Assembly (NCBI RefSeq): GCF_001680005.1
Contig: NC_033562.1
Span: 744,001 to 808,000 of the forward strand
DNA from: Plasmodium coatneyi
Taxonomy: Eukaryota; Apicomplexa; Aconoidasida; Haemosporida; Plasmodiidae
Direction of reading: 5' to 3'
DNA: 64,000 nt
The notes under the pieces: generated by a model
What the model was told of the DNA's origin: nothing
What the model saw: only the letters and a program-made list of their open reading frames with translations
Database searches by the model: none
Position numbers and translations under genes: made by a program
Part shown: piece by piece, positions 44,726 through 58,596 of the stretch
Layout: each line of letters starts with the position of its first letter
How positions within the stretch are numbered: position 1 is the first letter of the stretch

Positions 44726-47700
44726 ATGTCAGTCGAGAAAAAAGGGAGTAAGATTCACGTGTTTGTCATAAATGATGTGAAGAATGAGGAGTGGGATAAG
44801 GAGGAGCTCGACGATTCGTACAATACGGATGGTGATACACCCAAGGGGGGTAGTCCCAACGGTGAGGGTACCGTCGGGGGGGATAAATCAAAGGTGATAA
44901 ACACGAAGAAGAATAAAAGAAAGGAAATAATAAGACACAAAATGTACCATCCGCAGGTGAAAATTGTGAAAGTAAGTTGTGGAAAATCCATCATTGGGTT
45001 TCTGTCAGTAGTGGGCAAAATATACTGTTGGCAGTTGAACGGTTTTGACGACTTTGACAAGAATGTGCCCTACTTGTTAGTAGACCCTGTTTTAAAAAAT
45101 AAAATAATTCACGATGTGAGTAGTGGAGATAGCCATATTGCCTTTATATCGAAGGAGGGAGATTTATTCACGTATGGGGACAACACGTATGGGCAGTTGG
45201 GCAACGGGGATGACACTGTGTTTGATTCTGAGGATGGGTTAGCATCTACCAGGGAATGTACCCCAGATTCGACATCCGAAACGGATCATTCGTTTTCAAC
45301 TTTGGAGGAAGACGTGAGAGGAACTAGCAACGCTGATGAGGTAGACACCAAAACGAAAAAGAAAAAGCACCAAATGAGTAAAGTGAATAAAGTTAGCAGA
45401 GTGCACAAAGTAGATGTAGAAAATAACATCGTGAAATGTGTCTACTCAAGGGATAAGTATACCCTTTACCTAACTATAGACGGGTTCTTATATGGGTTCG
45501 GTTTGATAAACGAGCATTTCATCCAAGGACAGAAAAACAAAGCAATGAAAAAAAGAATACTAACAAAACCATGTCTCATCGATACAAATAATATAGCTTT
45601 TAAAAAAATCGCCATCGGGAATAATTTCATCCTGGGGATCAGTTTTAACAATTCGCTCTACTCCTGGGGGGACAACACCAATGGTGTACTAGGATACGAT
45701 GACTGTGCAGAGAGCCACGAGCCTAAATTAGTCGACAGTATGAAGAACGTAACTTATGTCAGCGCCGGAAGGGTAAGTCTTTGCAAAACGGTGGAAGACG
45801 ACTTGTACATCTGGGGAGGAACCTACGGATCCAAACCTAGTATGGTGAAAAATAAATTCAGCCAAATGGTTATTAACAAAAATTTTATTATCGGCTTGTG
45901 TGCCAAGAAAAATATATGGGTAAAAAAAATTGACACAATTTCCCATGGGTATTATATTAACAATTTAAAAATAGACCTTCTCTGCTCCTACGATAATTTG
46001 ATTATCGGGGTGGAGAATCACAGCGAAGGGGAATTAGAACCCGTTCATGCAGATGCAAAGGTAGCTATTCAGGGGGGGTCCACAAGGAAAGGAAAGGACC
46101 AAGTTGAGAATATCCCACTGGGGGGTAACGCACCAAACGAAACTACAGATAATATGGAAGAAGCACTTAAGGGTGTAGAAGTAGCCGACAATGTGCATGA
46201 TGACCACGGCCATTTGTCTGATGGGGATGTCCCTCCTGAGCAACAGAAGGGAAGCGAAGAAGTAGGTGAACAGTTAACCTTCCCGAATGACAGAACCGTC
46301 AGTACAGTGCTCCCCTCAGACATGAGAAAGGACGTCACTCAAAACTGTGATGATCAGGTAGGTGATGAGGATAGCCCCCCAAATAAACACCCCACAGGTG
46401 AAGAAGAAAAATCGAATGGCATCCCCCAGGTAGGCTCAAAGTCAAGTTTTGACCAGATGGATCAATTCCCGTATGAAGGAATGACAGAAAGTAATTCCCC
46501 CAAAGTAGACGCAACAAATGGATCCGATTGTACGGAGGGAAAGTCTTACTCATGGAACGAGAAGGAGAATACCACCCAGGAGAAAGAACCAACGGGAAAC
46601 ACCTACAACAAGTTGATAGATGCAGAAACGGAGGAGGATGATTATTTCGATGAGGAGGAGCATTTCTTAGCAACCAACTTTTATGGAAAGCCAGAAATTC
46701 CCAATGTGAGTGACACAGGAGGAGGGATAGCCACCAACAAGACAACTAAAGGGAAGGAAAAAGTGAACTTAAAGTCTGCATTGAAAAAATTCCCTAGCAG
46801 TGAGAGACTTAAAAAGAGCGTTTCCTTTTCTAACTACGTCTACGACTTTGCGAAGAGCAACTACGAGCTGATGAGCGGGGTGTCCAGCGGGGAGGAGATG
46901 GACACAACGATAGTCGATAGAACTAACCAAACTACCGAACCTGCGCTGAGCCCCCTTCCCACTTTCCACTATGACGCCCCACGTGGGAAGGAAACAAACG
47001 GGTCAGAACCTGTCGGCGTAGATGCAGAGGTCAACAATGCAGGAACAACCCATCCCCCAGATGAGGACATTTTTTCGAACTATCTTGAAAGCATGCCAAA
47101 TGGGAATCCTTCGGAGGATAAATTGAGAAGCCACTTCATTTGGCATGACCCCCCCCAGGAATGTATATCTGAGGAGGCTCCATTAAACGGTGATTGGGAC
47201 AAAAATAACGTTGGACAGAAGAAAGAGGGAGATTGCCCTCCACTGGATGCCACTGCAGACAGGATTGGAAGCGAAGTTATAATGCATGTAGGCAATCTAA
47301 AAAAGGAAGAAGCGTTGAAAGGAGACACGAAATACATGCAACCCCTTATGAATGACCATGATAAAGGTGGACCACTGGAAAATATCTCCACCGATAGTGT
47401 CGACACGAGGTGCGCTAACTGGGGAGGCAAAATCGAGGAGGAGCACAATTATCCCATGGGAACCCACATCGAAGGGGGTTTTAAGGAAAGAATAAAAAGC
47501 GAGAAGGCAAAAGGAGAGGTCAATATCGAACTGAATTGCAACCAGAAGGGGGTGTTCAAACAAACGGGAGAGTACCACATTGTTGGTAGTAACTCCGATG
47601 AGGCATCTAAGGCGGATGTAGTTACTTTGGAGGAGAAAAAGTGGAAAAGTGGGTTCGACTGGAATGGAAATAGCGTCACGCAAAGCGCTACCACGTTAAG

Positions 47701-50700
47701 GGGGAAGGACGTAGATAACTTCCACCCACAGAACCCAAATCAGCGTAGTAGCATAAGCACCACTGCGAAACCGTTCCCCCTAAGTGACGACAAAAATGGG
47801 AAGAGAGATGGGGGGTCCTTTACCCCCACGGTGAGAATTTCATTAAAGAAAAAAAATCAACAAGGGAGAAAAAAATTAAAAATAAAATACAATATATATA
47901 AGAAGGTAAAATGTCTGATTAGAAAAAAAAAGATGAACGTCCCAAAGGAGATGTCCCCCGTTGGAACAAAACTAACACTGTTGCATCCTCCCCAGTTGAA
48001 GGAAGCAAAACAGCAGAATGATAAGGTGGATCCTCCTTTGGTAGAAATGAACCATGTAATTGGGACGAATGTGATTGTCCCCTCAGATATTTGCCAATGC
48101 TGTGGTGGCCGTTCCCCCCATGGTACAAACATTCGACTTGTTAAGAAGAAAGACAGCACTCATAAGAAGGGAGACCCAGGGAAGATCCCACTGGAAGATG
48201 GTTGCACGAAGAAGACCTCCATGTCGGTGAATAAAAAAGCTTCCACCTGTGACAGCAGCCCCTGTGTGAAGAAGAAAAAGACCCTTAGCAATGATAACGC
48301 AACGAAAGTGAAGACGCACAAAACGGGGAAGAAGCAAATCGTGTCTAGTAACAAGGATAAACCTGCATGCAGCAACAAAGGTTCTGCTTCCGGGGGGGAA
48401 GTTCAAAGTGGACCATTTTGCATAACCTGTTCTGGTGAAAATACAAATGGCGTATTGGTATCGCCTGCACAGGAATGTCAAAACGGTAGGAAGAGCGCAG
48501 CAGCCAAAATGAGGAGGAACTCATCCTCGTCGAACATTTATAATGAGGTGTGTGCAGATGCAAGTTTGGAGACCAAACTGAAAGGCTCCAAATTGAAAAG
48601 GAATAACTACTTTTCCGACTCGGAGAGAAGAACCACCTGTTCTGATCACGCATCCTCAGGCAACACATCACATTTACATCCCACCGGTTTATTGTCCAAA
48701 AGTGAATCCTGCACCAACTGTTATGGTAATGGTATGGGTGAGATAAACGAGAAAAAATGGAAAGCGCATTTTGAATGTATGAAGCAAACTGGGGAGGGAG
48801 GAAAGAACAGGAAAGCTTCTTTCCAATTGGGACTAGCTCAGCCAGTTATCAATTCGGAAAATCACTCCCTCAGCAGAGGTATAATGGATAGTTGTGCAGG
48901 TAGAAAGTGCTCCCATGGAAGTAATCCTAGTTTGGAGAAAAACACCTGTTGGGGTGAACATTTTCCTGCCAAGGGGGGCGTAAGTGCAGGGCATGTTACC
49001 CCAATGGATGGGGAAGACTACTCATCGTTCAACGGGAGTGTGGATAGTAAGCTGTGTAGGAAAGTACGCGGCGTTAAAAAGGACACAAGCAGGTGCCACA
49101 GCGAGGTGGTGAAGAAGAGCAAACTTCCAGGGGGGAAAAGGACGAACTCATCGGGGGAAAGCCAGCTGGAGCGAATTGAATGGACGAACGAGCAAGACCT
49201 CTGCAACTACCACGGAGGAGAAAATCCATCTGAAGCAAATTCACAAATGGTTCTGCACGATGAAGCCACCCACCCACGTGTAGAGTCTTTACAAACGGTA
49301 CGCACGTCCCCAAAGAAGAAAGTGAAAAGGAAGACCAGCGAAGGGGCACTATGTGTTTATACCCCAAGTGGGTCAAATGACAAAAAGGTGGAATCCCCCA
49401 AAGTGGTAGTTCCCAAAAAAGGGAAGCAGAAAGAAAGCGCAGAGACGTTCCCCATTTTGAGTAAGGAGCGCTTAAGCAACTGCAATAGGAAGACTGTCAC
49501 ACGGGGTGGGTCGAAGGGTGGCAAAATTAACCAGGCGAAGGAAGAACAAGTAATTGCACTAGCTGACGAAGGGGGAAAGAAGAAACAAAAAGAAGTACCA
49601 ACTACCACTAAGCAAATAAGCGTCGACCCAAATAAATGCAGTAGAAGGGATGTTCTGAAAAAACTGGGTAGACAAATCAGAAGAATGAAAAACGACATTG
49701 CGCTGGATAACGATTCAGAAAAAATCGAAAGGAGAAAAGGCAAAGAGCAGAACGGTCAGGGAGGATTCACTGCAGAAATTGAACTCATCGATGGGGAATA
49801 CTCCCCAGATGCGAACGAAAAGTGCAAACGGTTGTACCAAAAGGTGAGGGGAAAACTACGTGGTGATCATATAGACGGAGAGACAACTCCCCCCGGGATG
49901 GAAAAAAAACGCATGAAAAAACTGCTGAAAGATGTGCAGTACATTTATGAAAAGTACAAGTATATTAAAAAAGAAAAGGAAGAAAATGAAAAAAAAAAAA
50001 ATTACTTAAAAAAGGTTTTAGAGAGCACCGTTATGAAAACGAACCAAGTGATCAGACTTAACAAAAGCTCATTCCAAGTTTATATGGAAAAAATGAGGAA
50101 AGAAAATTTGTTTTTAAAAAGTGAGTTAGATGAAGAATCCCACCAACATCACTACGACCTCCAGCAGCTAGTCAACAAAATTACCCACTTGGAACAGGTT
50201 AAGGATATGATAACTAGACAGAATGAGGAAGTCACCAAAAGGAACTTGGCTCTAACAGCTGAATGTGAAAAATACAAAAAGAGAGAAGACGAAATGAGGA
50301 ACACTGTTGATAGTTGTAAGGAAAATTTGGAAAAGGAAAAAAAAAAAAAAAAAATACATTTTGCGAAAAATTGAAAGTACCTTGAAGAGCTGGGAAAACG
50401 ACTACAACGAACTGAAGGAGAAATACAACTCCGTGAAGGCACAGAATGGGGAGCTGCTCAAGCGTAGCGATGAATTCGCCAAGCGGAACGACGAATTGGC
50501 GCAGCGGAATGATGAGCTGGTACAACGAAACGATGATCTAGCGCAGAGAAATGACGATTTGGCTGAGCGGAACGAACAGCTACGCGAAGAAGCCCGCTCA
50601 TTGCGGAGGGAACTGCACACCAGGAAAGACCAAACAAGTGGGAACAGCGCACAGCAAATTGACGCCTTAAGTGAGAAAGGGACCCCCTTGAAAAGGAACA

Positions 50701-51666
50701 CAACTGCTACTGCTGCTAGTGACACTACTAATAATAGTACGTTAGAGGACCTCCCCATTCGCAGCAGCAGCGAGAGTAACTTCAAACGGACACATGGTAG
50801 ATATGTGCATGGTCACCCACCCGGAGAGGAGAATAAATCAAAACAAACGGAAGAGAAAAAGCAGTTGCATTTAGAAGAGGGGAACACCCCAAATGGGGAA
50901 GCTTTATCAACCCATTTAGCATTCCTAAAGGATAGGTTAAAGGAAAAGTGGAACCCCTCAAAGGAGGATAGTTTTCTCGTGGATCCCATCCTCGAGGGGA
51001 TAATTCAAATGGCTCTTAACCATTTGGGGAAACAGAACGAAGGGAAGTGTATTGACCCACATCTAAGTAGTATACATCCGAATGGGGGAAGTTCCAACGG
51101 GGCGACCAACATGGTAAACACAGCCAACCCCGACGGCAGTACTGCCACCCCCGAGGGAGAAGAACCAAAAAACGAAAATCTCAAGAAGGTCATCATGCAA
51201 CAGATGGACGAAACAATGACCTTAAAGCAAAATTGTTCACACGATAATGAGGGGGAGGCTACCACGCAGCAAGTGCAAGGGCACCATATTCCGAGCAACG
51301 AAGCTACGGAGTCGAAAACGGATACCTACGACACGTTGTCTAGTGAAATTAATGTGGACTCGGACGATAGCTTTGCTCCCCAGAAGATTACGCAAGAGGG
51401 GAAGTTCGACACAGCAAAGAAGAATTCTACAAAGGGGGAGACACAAAAATGGGGCAATCTTAAGTTGAATTACACCCCCTCTGCAGACTTCACAGGATCG
51501 ACACACACAACGCAGAATACTATACACTCCGAGTTGGGCAATGAAACGGCTGAAAAGGTGAACGGCCTGAATGGAATGAACGGAGCAAGTGGTACCGTCC
51601 AGTGGGTGGACGACGATGGGGAAGCAAGCCAAACGGATGATCGACATATAATAAACGAACACCTGG

Positions 51667-51697
<31 letters not shown>

Positions 51698-52205
51698 CAG
51701 TGGTGAAGATAACTATAACGATGGGGAAACGGACGAGACGAATGAACACCCCCTCGATGAGCGCCTCTTAAATACGAAGATTCGAGGCCTCAACGAGAAG
51801 GGCGCCACCAAGGGGGAGGGTGTAAAAGGGTCCACCACTTCACCGTCGAACGAGGTGACCACAAAGACCCTTTCAAAAAAAAACACACAATTAAAAGAAA
51901 TCCAAAAGAACGATTTTCTCCTGCTCCATGATACGAACAGGAAAAATAAAAACAATACATTTGACCAAGTCGCCACAGAGGGCGATGCTTCGACCGGAAG
52001 GAAGAAGGTGATCCATCCTGGGGATGTTACCTCCAAGCAGAACGGGCCAGGTGACAATTCGAAGGGGAAGAAGAAGGAACTGAATGCCATGCTGGATTGC
52101 ATTTTCGACACGTCCTCTGATCACTCGTCCATTAGCGCAAACATGGTGAGCATTCAGAGCTTAATTGAGAACAACCTCAAAAATATTTTCAGCGTGCAGG
52201 ATTAG
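44726..52205 (+). CDS. RCC-PIP: RCC1-repeat, coiled-coil PP1-interacting scaffold (RCC-PIP), frame broken at a poly-A run
   Basis: The frame is open from ATG at 44726 to an 18-A run at 50337-50354, where it shifts; the next frame continues to TAG at 52205, about 2490 residues overall. RCC1-type repeats are seen near residues 143-165 (LFTYGDNTYGQLGNGDD) and 308-325 (LYSWGDNTNGVLGYDD). KSVSF at 697-701 fits the RVxF motif that docks protein phosphatase 1. A long charged low-complexity region follows, then a coiled coil from about 1720 that crosses the break and includes tandem RNDELAQ-type repeats (50465-50580). The P. falciparum RCC-PIP protein binds PP1 and is linked to the kinase CDPK7. Since coiled-coil coding is good on both sides, a one-base homopolymer error is the likely cause. 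Confidence 0.82.
50465..50585 (+). repeat. Coding tandem repeat, RND(E/D)L(A/V)(Q/E) heptads
   Basis: Five or more 21-base units encode successive heptads such as RNDELAQ, RNDELVQ, RNDDLAQ and RNDDLAE. They extend the coiled coil of the RCC-PIP C-terminal part and probably arose by slippage or unequal exchange. Confidence 0.8.
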
Positions 52206-54178
52206 AGGGCATCCTTACAGCCAATCGTTTGTGGGCATTATTCGTGCGCGCAAGACGCACTGCATGTGGATCTGGGCATCGCGCATGCGAGGGTATCACA
52301 CCTGGGGAGGGCACACCTGTAGAGGCCACAACCGCGTCGTTTCTGTGCCACCACATGGTTGCCAATGAGCATGGCTGGATAGGCAACGCATAATCCACCA
52401 ACAAGTTTGCAATCTTTACCCCCGTAAAAAGGCGCACCTCGTTGAACTTTGCCTATTTCACTCATCACAATGAATATCACGATGCATATCACATGGCGCA
52501 CATGGAACAATAGCGTGGAAGCCAAATGGGAAAGAAAAATTGAAAGAAAAAAAAACAGGCTGCAAAGGCAATGAAAACAGACTGCTGTGAGTTCCCTTCG
52601 ATGCTGCCACGCGGCGAGTTGACAGAATGGTCGACCATTTCGTGGCTTCCCAAAATGTGCGTTGTGTAGGGACAACTCAAAAGAGGCGCGTTTCTTTCTC
52701 CACACACAGGGGGACATTGACCCAAGGCTCCTTAACGAGCACACATACAAGCGGGCGAAGATAGCCCTGCCCGTGGTCTGGCAAACGCATGTGCTTACAT
52801 GCAATTGTTTGGCGCATCACACTGCCATGTGCATGCATGGCAGCATATGTTGAACACACAATCGCACGCGTATGTAAAATACACGTACATGCTAAACGTG
52901 CGCAAATGATACCACAGTACTTCAAAGGAAATCCTTTCACAGCATATTTCACTGTCGCACTTTTTTTTTTTTTTTATTTTTTTCGTTATTAAAAAGGAAT
53001 AAATGGCAATCATTTGGTTCACATAAGGAATAAATTACTTGTTTGGTCTGCCTAATTTTTAAGAGGCAAAAAAGTTAACACTTTTTTTTTTTTTCATCCT
53101 TTTTGGCAAATATCGATGCGCCTTGAAAGGATAAAAATTTGTACACGTATATAGTATAAATACATACATATGTATTATAAGTTCAATTTCACACTGCACA
53201 TAATTTTCTTTTGGGATGTTTTCCTCTTTTTCGTTACATGTGAGCAATATTTCGCGAAACCCTTTCGACAGCACTTACGATAGCTTTTGTTAATTTTTTT
53301 AATTTCTAAATATTTATTCCCCACTCGTCGCCCATTTTTTTTCTTTTTTTCCATTAAAATTTTGCTTATGAAAAACACGCAATTTTTTTTTGTATTCCAC
53401 ACCCCCACCCATTTGCTCACCCTTTTGTTTCCTCCGCTTGGGGATTTTTCAAAAGTGGCAGCGCATGGTGTGACATAAAAGTGGCACGATTGACAGGCCA
53501 TAACTCGCTTAACACGAAATGAAAAAAAATAAAACGTTTGTCAAATTGTACATGTTTTTTCCCCTTTTACACTTATTTACGATTTTCTTTTTTTTTTTTT
53601 TTATTCAATTCAAATGAAGCCATTCTTTCAACGAGGGAAAACATTAGTGTGCATTTTTTTTTATTTTTTTAAACCCATTATATCGTAGGGAATATATCAT
53701 GTTCAATCCAAACCGAATAAGACACATTTGAAAAGGTGTATATTTGCATACCATTTTGAGGGAATTTTTTTTTTTTTTTCCCTGGCATATGATTTGCTAC
53801 ACCTTTTTATATTCCTGCACCGCGCGTCGTTACACTTGGTCATGGTAATGTGTTGTCCCTCCTTGTTGATTAGTGGCCTCCTCCCCCCGCGCCGCTTCCC
53901 CTTTTTTGAAAGTGCCAATGGTTCAGTGCCTGCCGCCCCTTGTGCAATGGTTTTCATGTGAAAACAACCGGTCGCGCTACTCGGCTTAGTGTTTTTACGT
54001 TTATTTTTTTGCCTTTTTAGCACTTTTCTGCTACTTTCTTTTATTTCATCTTTGCTGCGTTTTTATTGCCTCTTCAGTGCAGTGCATTTTTGTGGAACTT
54101 TCTTTTTAATGTTCTCTCGAATCATAGCCCCCCCGAAGAGCAGTGCCGGAAAATGCAAACGAAACCCAGTTTTAAAGG
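52206..54178. other. Intergenic region, RCC-PIP to TLD gene
   Basis: About 2 kb between tandem plus-strand genes, becoming T-rich after 52960. It includes the RCC-PIP 3' flank and TLD promoter. The ORFs in it are short and unconvincing. Confidence 0.55.
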
Positions 54179-54532
54179 ATGGAGGAAAAGCAAACGGACA
54201 ACAAGATAAAAGTTTTGAACGTTTTTCACAATGAAGAAATAGCTGGAAACAGGGAAAAAATGCACTACCCCAACAAGTTCGAAGTAGGCAAATGAGCAGT
54301 GGGAAACGTATGCATGGATGCGCCAGTCTGTGTATGACCCGTTCATATTATTTCGAGGTGTCACAATATGCGCGAATTTTTGCGCATAAATGGAGAAGAA
54401 CAATGTGTGTGTGTTTGTGTGTGCGTATTGGCCACCCGCAGCTACAACGCCGTTGTGCTGCCAGTGTGCAGCCAAAAAGTTATTGCTGTTCAGGCGTTTT
54501 GAGCTATTTTTCGCCATTTTTACACCATTGTA

Positions 54533-54563
<31 letters not shown>

Positions 54564-57164
54564 CCTTTTGGCTAGTTCGAGAAGGGAATAATCCGCAACG
54601 CAATCGTGTCCACGAATTCGAACAAGTGTACCAAACTGGAGGATAGAGACAGGGAAAAGAAGAATTGCATCATCTTTCGAGAACAATGCGAATACTGCTT
54701 GACAAATTTTTCCATTAGCGGCCACCTAATTTTAACGAAAGAATCATTGCTTTTCGAACCAGACCTGAGAGACAAAAATGTGATAACGTACGGCTTTGGC
54801 ACGTATCAAATTTTTATCGATTTGTACGATATTTACGAGTGCGCCCATATTGTGGTGCCGACGAAGGACACCTACCTGTGTAACAATGAAGACACGTGTG
54901 GTTTCATCCAAGTGTTGTTAAAAAGTATTTACCACCGAATATACGACGATGCTTCGCAAAAGAAAAATAGCACCGGCAGTTGCTACAGTGGTATGAATAG
55001 CAACTCCAGCATAGATGACTTGAACAAACAGAAAACCGTTTCCTACTATAAATACATCAGCAGGAGTTTGTCCTATGTATTCAATTTAGCCCAACCGCTG
55101 GTTCAGGGCACGTCGCCTTTTAAGGAGGAAAAAAATGACTACCTATTTGGAGCAGCCAATTATTCTTCGGACGTTTCTAAGCATGTCACAAATGTTGACC
55201 CTCAGAGAAAGGAAGACGAAAATGATGATTTAAAAAAAAAAAAAAATAGCTTTTTAAATTTTGATATTTCCTCTCCGAAGAATAACATCGTGGAGCATTT
55301 ACAAGACAGTGATTTAAAAATTTACCAAAAAATTAACGAGACGGATTATAGCAGCGCAATTCCTGCTCACCCGAATATAACTTATAAGAATAATTTAAAT
55401 TTAGCCAACTCGGGGTATTCTTTTAAGGAAGGGGAGGCGAACAATTCCACTTTGTCGGGAAAGCAAAAAAGAGACTCCTTCAACATGGTCAGGAAGACCT
55501 CTTCGAAGGAGGCATCATTTAAGGGGGGACTCTCCACCGTGGAAGCATCAAATAGTAACTTCACCCAGACGGGTGGAACAAAAGAGGGAAACTCCATAAA
55601 GAGAGAAGACACTGTCACCTTTGCGAGCGAGGCACAACGTTCATCCTCAAAGACGCTGAAAAATATTTCCTTCGAGTTGCATCAGCAATCATTGAGAAGT
55701 TCATCCACTGGGGAGAATTACAGCAATGCCTGTGGAGGTATCCTTTGCACCAATGGGAACCAGATGCAGTGGGGAAACAAAGCACCAGGAGGAGAACCTG
55801 GGCAAAACGTCGAAGGGCAGAAAAAGACACAAAAGAAATATGAAGAAAAAAGCTTCATACTGTTCAGATTCTTTAACAACAATAAGGCATACGAAACGAC
55901 AACAAAGATTATTAAAGAAATTGATGAAGTGAGAAAATCAGAAAACAAAATAAAAAAAACAATCACCTCGGTGCCATTCACATCCAATGAATTGTTAAGG
56001 TGCATCATTGAACAGTCTTTAATGGCCAAAGAATCGAAGAAAAAAACACAGGGAACTAATTCAAGCGATGCAAAGGATTTAAATTATTTACCATTAATTC
56101 CAAAACTGGACTACATGAACGGTGCAGTAAAATTGTTAAGTAAAGAAATGACGAAGCAGATAAATTACTACCTCCCCCCGACACTCAGCATAAAAATATG
56201 GAAGATGGTTTTTTGTTCAAGTATACATGGGGTGTCCTTCAAAACCTTGTACAGGAGTGTAACCAACAAAGGCAGCGTAATTCTCTTAATCTGTGATATG
56301 GATAATGTATTATTCGGCTGTTTCCTGGACAAGTTACACTGCGATAATTGTTACTACGGGTCTGGGGAGAACTTTCTCTTTACGTTTAAAAATGGGGAAA
56401 AAGCTATGCATGGAAACAAGGAGAAGAAGATAAATGATGAAGAAAATAGGGGGGATAATAATAGAAGCAATAGTGCCCATGTCAAAAGCATGGACAATTT
56501 ATACTCATCGGAAGAGAACGTTGAAAAGGTTAAGCGGAAGAGCACCCCTTTAGACATGAACGAGGGGAAGCTGGAAAATAATTCGAGGTCCAATTCGCAG
56601 GAAAAGCTCGCCACTGATTTTGAAGACAGCTTGAAGGACTCCATTAAGGGGGATGCCAATCAGGAGGGCCCCTCGCGTACTCCCCTCCATTACATGAATA
56701 GGTCCAAAACGGATATACATGGTTTGGATTGCGGCGAGGATGAAGAGGCTGATAGCACTGTTGGTGGCGCGTCGTCGGACGCCCTGCAGTGCAAAACAAA
56801 AGCGCTCCTCGAGGAGAAGTACCACCAGTTAACCCCCCTCCCGGGGAAGAAGCAGCCCCTGAAGAGTGACGACCCCGGAGGTACCAAAACTGGCGAAACG
56901 AGCGAAAAGAACAAAACAAAACAAAGTGGCAATGATAATACAACCATTCAGGTGTTCAACTGGACTACTCGAAATAATTATTTTGTCTACTCGGATGAAA
57001 GATCGATAACGATAGGCGGCGGGGATAACTATTCGCTGCTCATTAACGACGACTTGTGTAAAGGGCAGACCAACAAGAGCAGCACATACGATAACGACTT
57101 GCTGACCCACGACGAGGAATTCGAAATTCAATTCTTGCAGCTGTGGGTGTTTGACGATTCGTAG
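54179..57164 (+). CDS. TLDc-domain protein, TLDc split by a low-complexity insert
   Basis: Two exons, 54179-54283 and 54576-57164, 897 residues; exon 1 supplies the ATG (MEEKQTDNKIKVLNVFHNEE) and joins in phase. A segment at about 60-125 (LTNFSISGHLILTKESLLFE) resembles a GRAM/PH-like beta domain as in TBC1D24/NCOA7-type proteins. The TLDc fold begins near residue 570 (LPPTLSIKIWKMVFCSSIHG, SFKTLYRSV, VILLICDMDNVLFGCF) and stops near 645. It resumes near 825 (TIQVFNWTTRNNYFVYSD, SITIGGGDNYSLLINDDLCK, FEIQFLQLWVF). The ~180 residues between are charged low-complexity. TLDc proteins are linked to oxidative-stress protection and to V-ATPase regulation in other eukaryotes. Confidence 0.85.
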
Positions 57165-57754
57165 GGGGGGTAATAGGTATTCTCCGCTGTTGTGATATTT
57201 CCTTTGCGGCAGATGAGCGAGCTTATATTCCCGCGTGGCGTACCCGAAGTTAACCATACTAGAACGCCTAAATGCAGTCTCTTTTTTGTTTTGCTTGCGC
57301 ACCTGAAGTGATTGTTGTGCGCATGCCGTTTTTAAGTGTACACATAGGTGGATGATATGTGCGTTATATTCACCCACCTGCACGTGCATATCTTTTTTTT
57401 TTGTTCGAAGAGTCGTACTTCACCAATTTTATCACGCAAGCGTGTATCTTAACATAACTACCATTTGGTATCTTCTTTTTAATTTTAAGCCAATTTCGTT
57501 GGAAAAAAATATGACGGAGGTAAGGTTATTAATTTTATGTGCATTCAAATGTGAAGAATAGGGTGGACGGGTATAAGAAAATAAACAGCCTTATTATTCG
57601 CATCCAGCGCTTGCACACGTGTGCGCCTTTTTTTAATTATACACACAATGTGTAGCTAGCCGTTATGCTCCAAAAAAGAAAAAAAAGAATGAACGGGTCA
57701 GGTGAAAAAAGAAAAAAAAAAATGACCATCATGGCGATGATGATGATCGACGAG
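57165..57754. other. Convergent intergenic region (TLD gene / PLP protein)
   Basis: About 590 bases. It includes an ATG followed at once by a GTAAGG donor at 57511-57525, but no partner exon could be found. Confidence 0.5.
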
Positions 57755-58519
57755 CTAGCCAAAAATAGCGCTACCAATTCTGAGTTGCGTTGTTTGGTGC
57801 TTAATGGCTAGTTCCAGATCGCCGGACATTCCCATGCTCATGTGAAATTTTCTGTCGCGAAAGTAATCACGAATAACTGTATTGCTTAGCAGTCTACTTT
57901 TAATATCATTCAATATTACGAAGGAGTTTTCCCTATTCGCAATTTCTAACGAGGAAATGGTCATGAGTCCCTTAAAAATTAGAAATTCACAATTGTTTAT
58001 AATGTACAGAATGGTGCTTTCAATATCATCGTAGTGGTTATGTCCAATGCCTGTTTTGTTCGGGTCGTCTGTTGTCTTAATTTGCATAAGCACACGTATT
58101 TTTTTTACTTGGTCACTGCTTCTTTGTTCATTTTCATTTATACTTTTTAAATAATTATTTAACATGGTGGCTTTTTTTTGTTTATCCAGCGTTTCCACCA
58201 TATGGAGATTTTTTAAATTTGCCAAGACTTTGCATTTCTTTGATTGGAGGTTTCCTATGAAATGCCACTTGATGGTATCTGGCAGCTGCTTCGCCTTCTC
58301 CTCCAAGGCTTCCAGAGAATTTTCCCCAAAGTGGTACTTCTTGTCATACGCGTGAATGTTTTTTATTTCTTCAGTGCCTACATATTTGGTAACAATTAGT
58401 ATCTTCGGCGGGGCAACACCGCAGTTGTCACAGATGGACTTTATTTTATTTTCAATCTCCTTCAGATTGTTAATGTACTTCATCGTGTTTGCTGTTTGTT
58501 CACGTGAAGGAGGGGTCAT
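57755..58519 (-). CDS. Pyridoxal-phosphate homeostasis protein (YggS/PLPBP family)
   Basis: Single exon, 254 residues. The family binds PLP and keeps its free level safe; it has no proven catalytic reaction. The PLP-linking lysine is Lys45 in ILIVTKYVG. The family motifs FGENSLEALEEK, WHFIGNLQSKK (usually IGxLQxNK), NKTGIG, GLMTIS and MSMGMSGDLELAI...RIGSAIFG all follow in order along a TIM-barrel. A second ATG at residue 13 could be the true start. Confidence 0.93.
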   Translation of the reverse strand: MTPPSREQTANTMKYINNLKEIENKIKSICDNCGVAPPKILIVTKYVGTEEIKNIHAYDKKYHFGENSLEALEEKAKQLPDTIKWHFIGNLQSKKCKVLANLKNLHMVETLDKQKKATMLNNYLKSINENEQRSSDQVKKIRVLMQIKTTDDPNKTGIGHNHYDDIESTILYIINNCEFLIFKGLMTISSLEIANRENSFVILNDIKSRLLSNTVIRDYFRDRKFHMSMGMSGDLELAIKHQTTQLRIGSAIFG

Positions 58520-58596
58520 CCCATTGGACGGGTTGTGGATTCCTTCTTATCTGCTACACTTGTTGTAATTCTTGCGTCGGCAAGGGGGAGGGGTCT

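Noticed and set aside
57511..57525. ATG plus GTAAGG donor resembling a three-codon first exon
   Set aside because: No acceptor exon in compatible phase could be found downstream.
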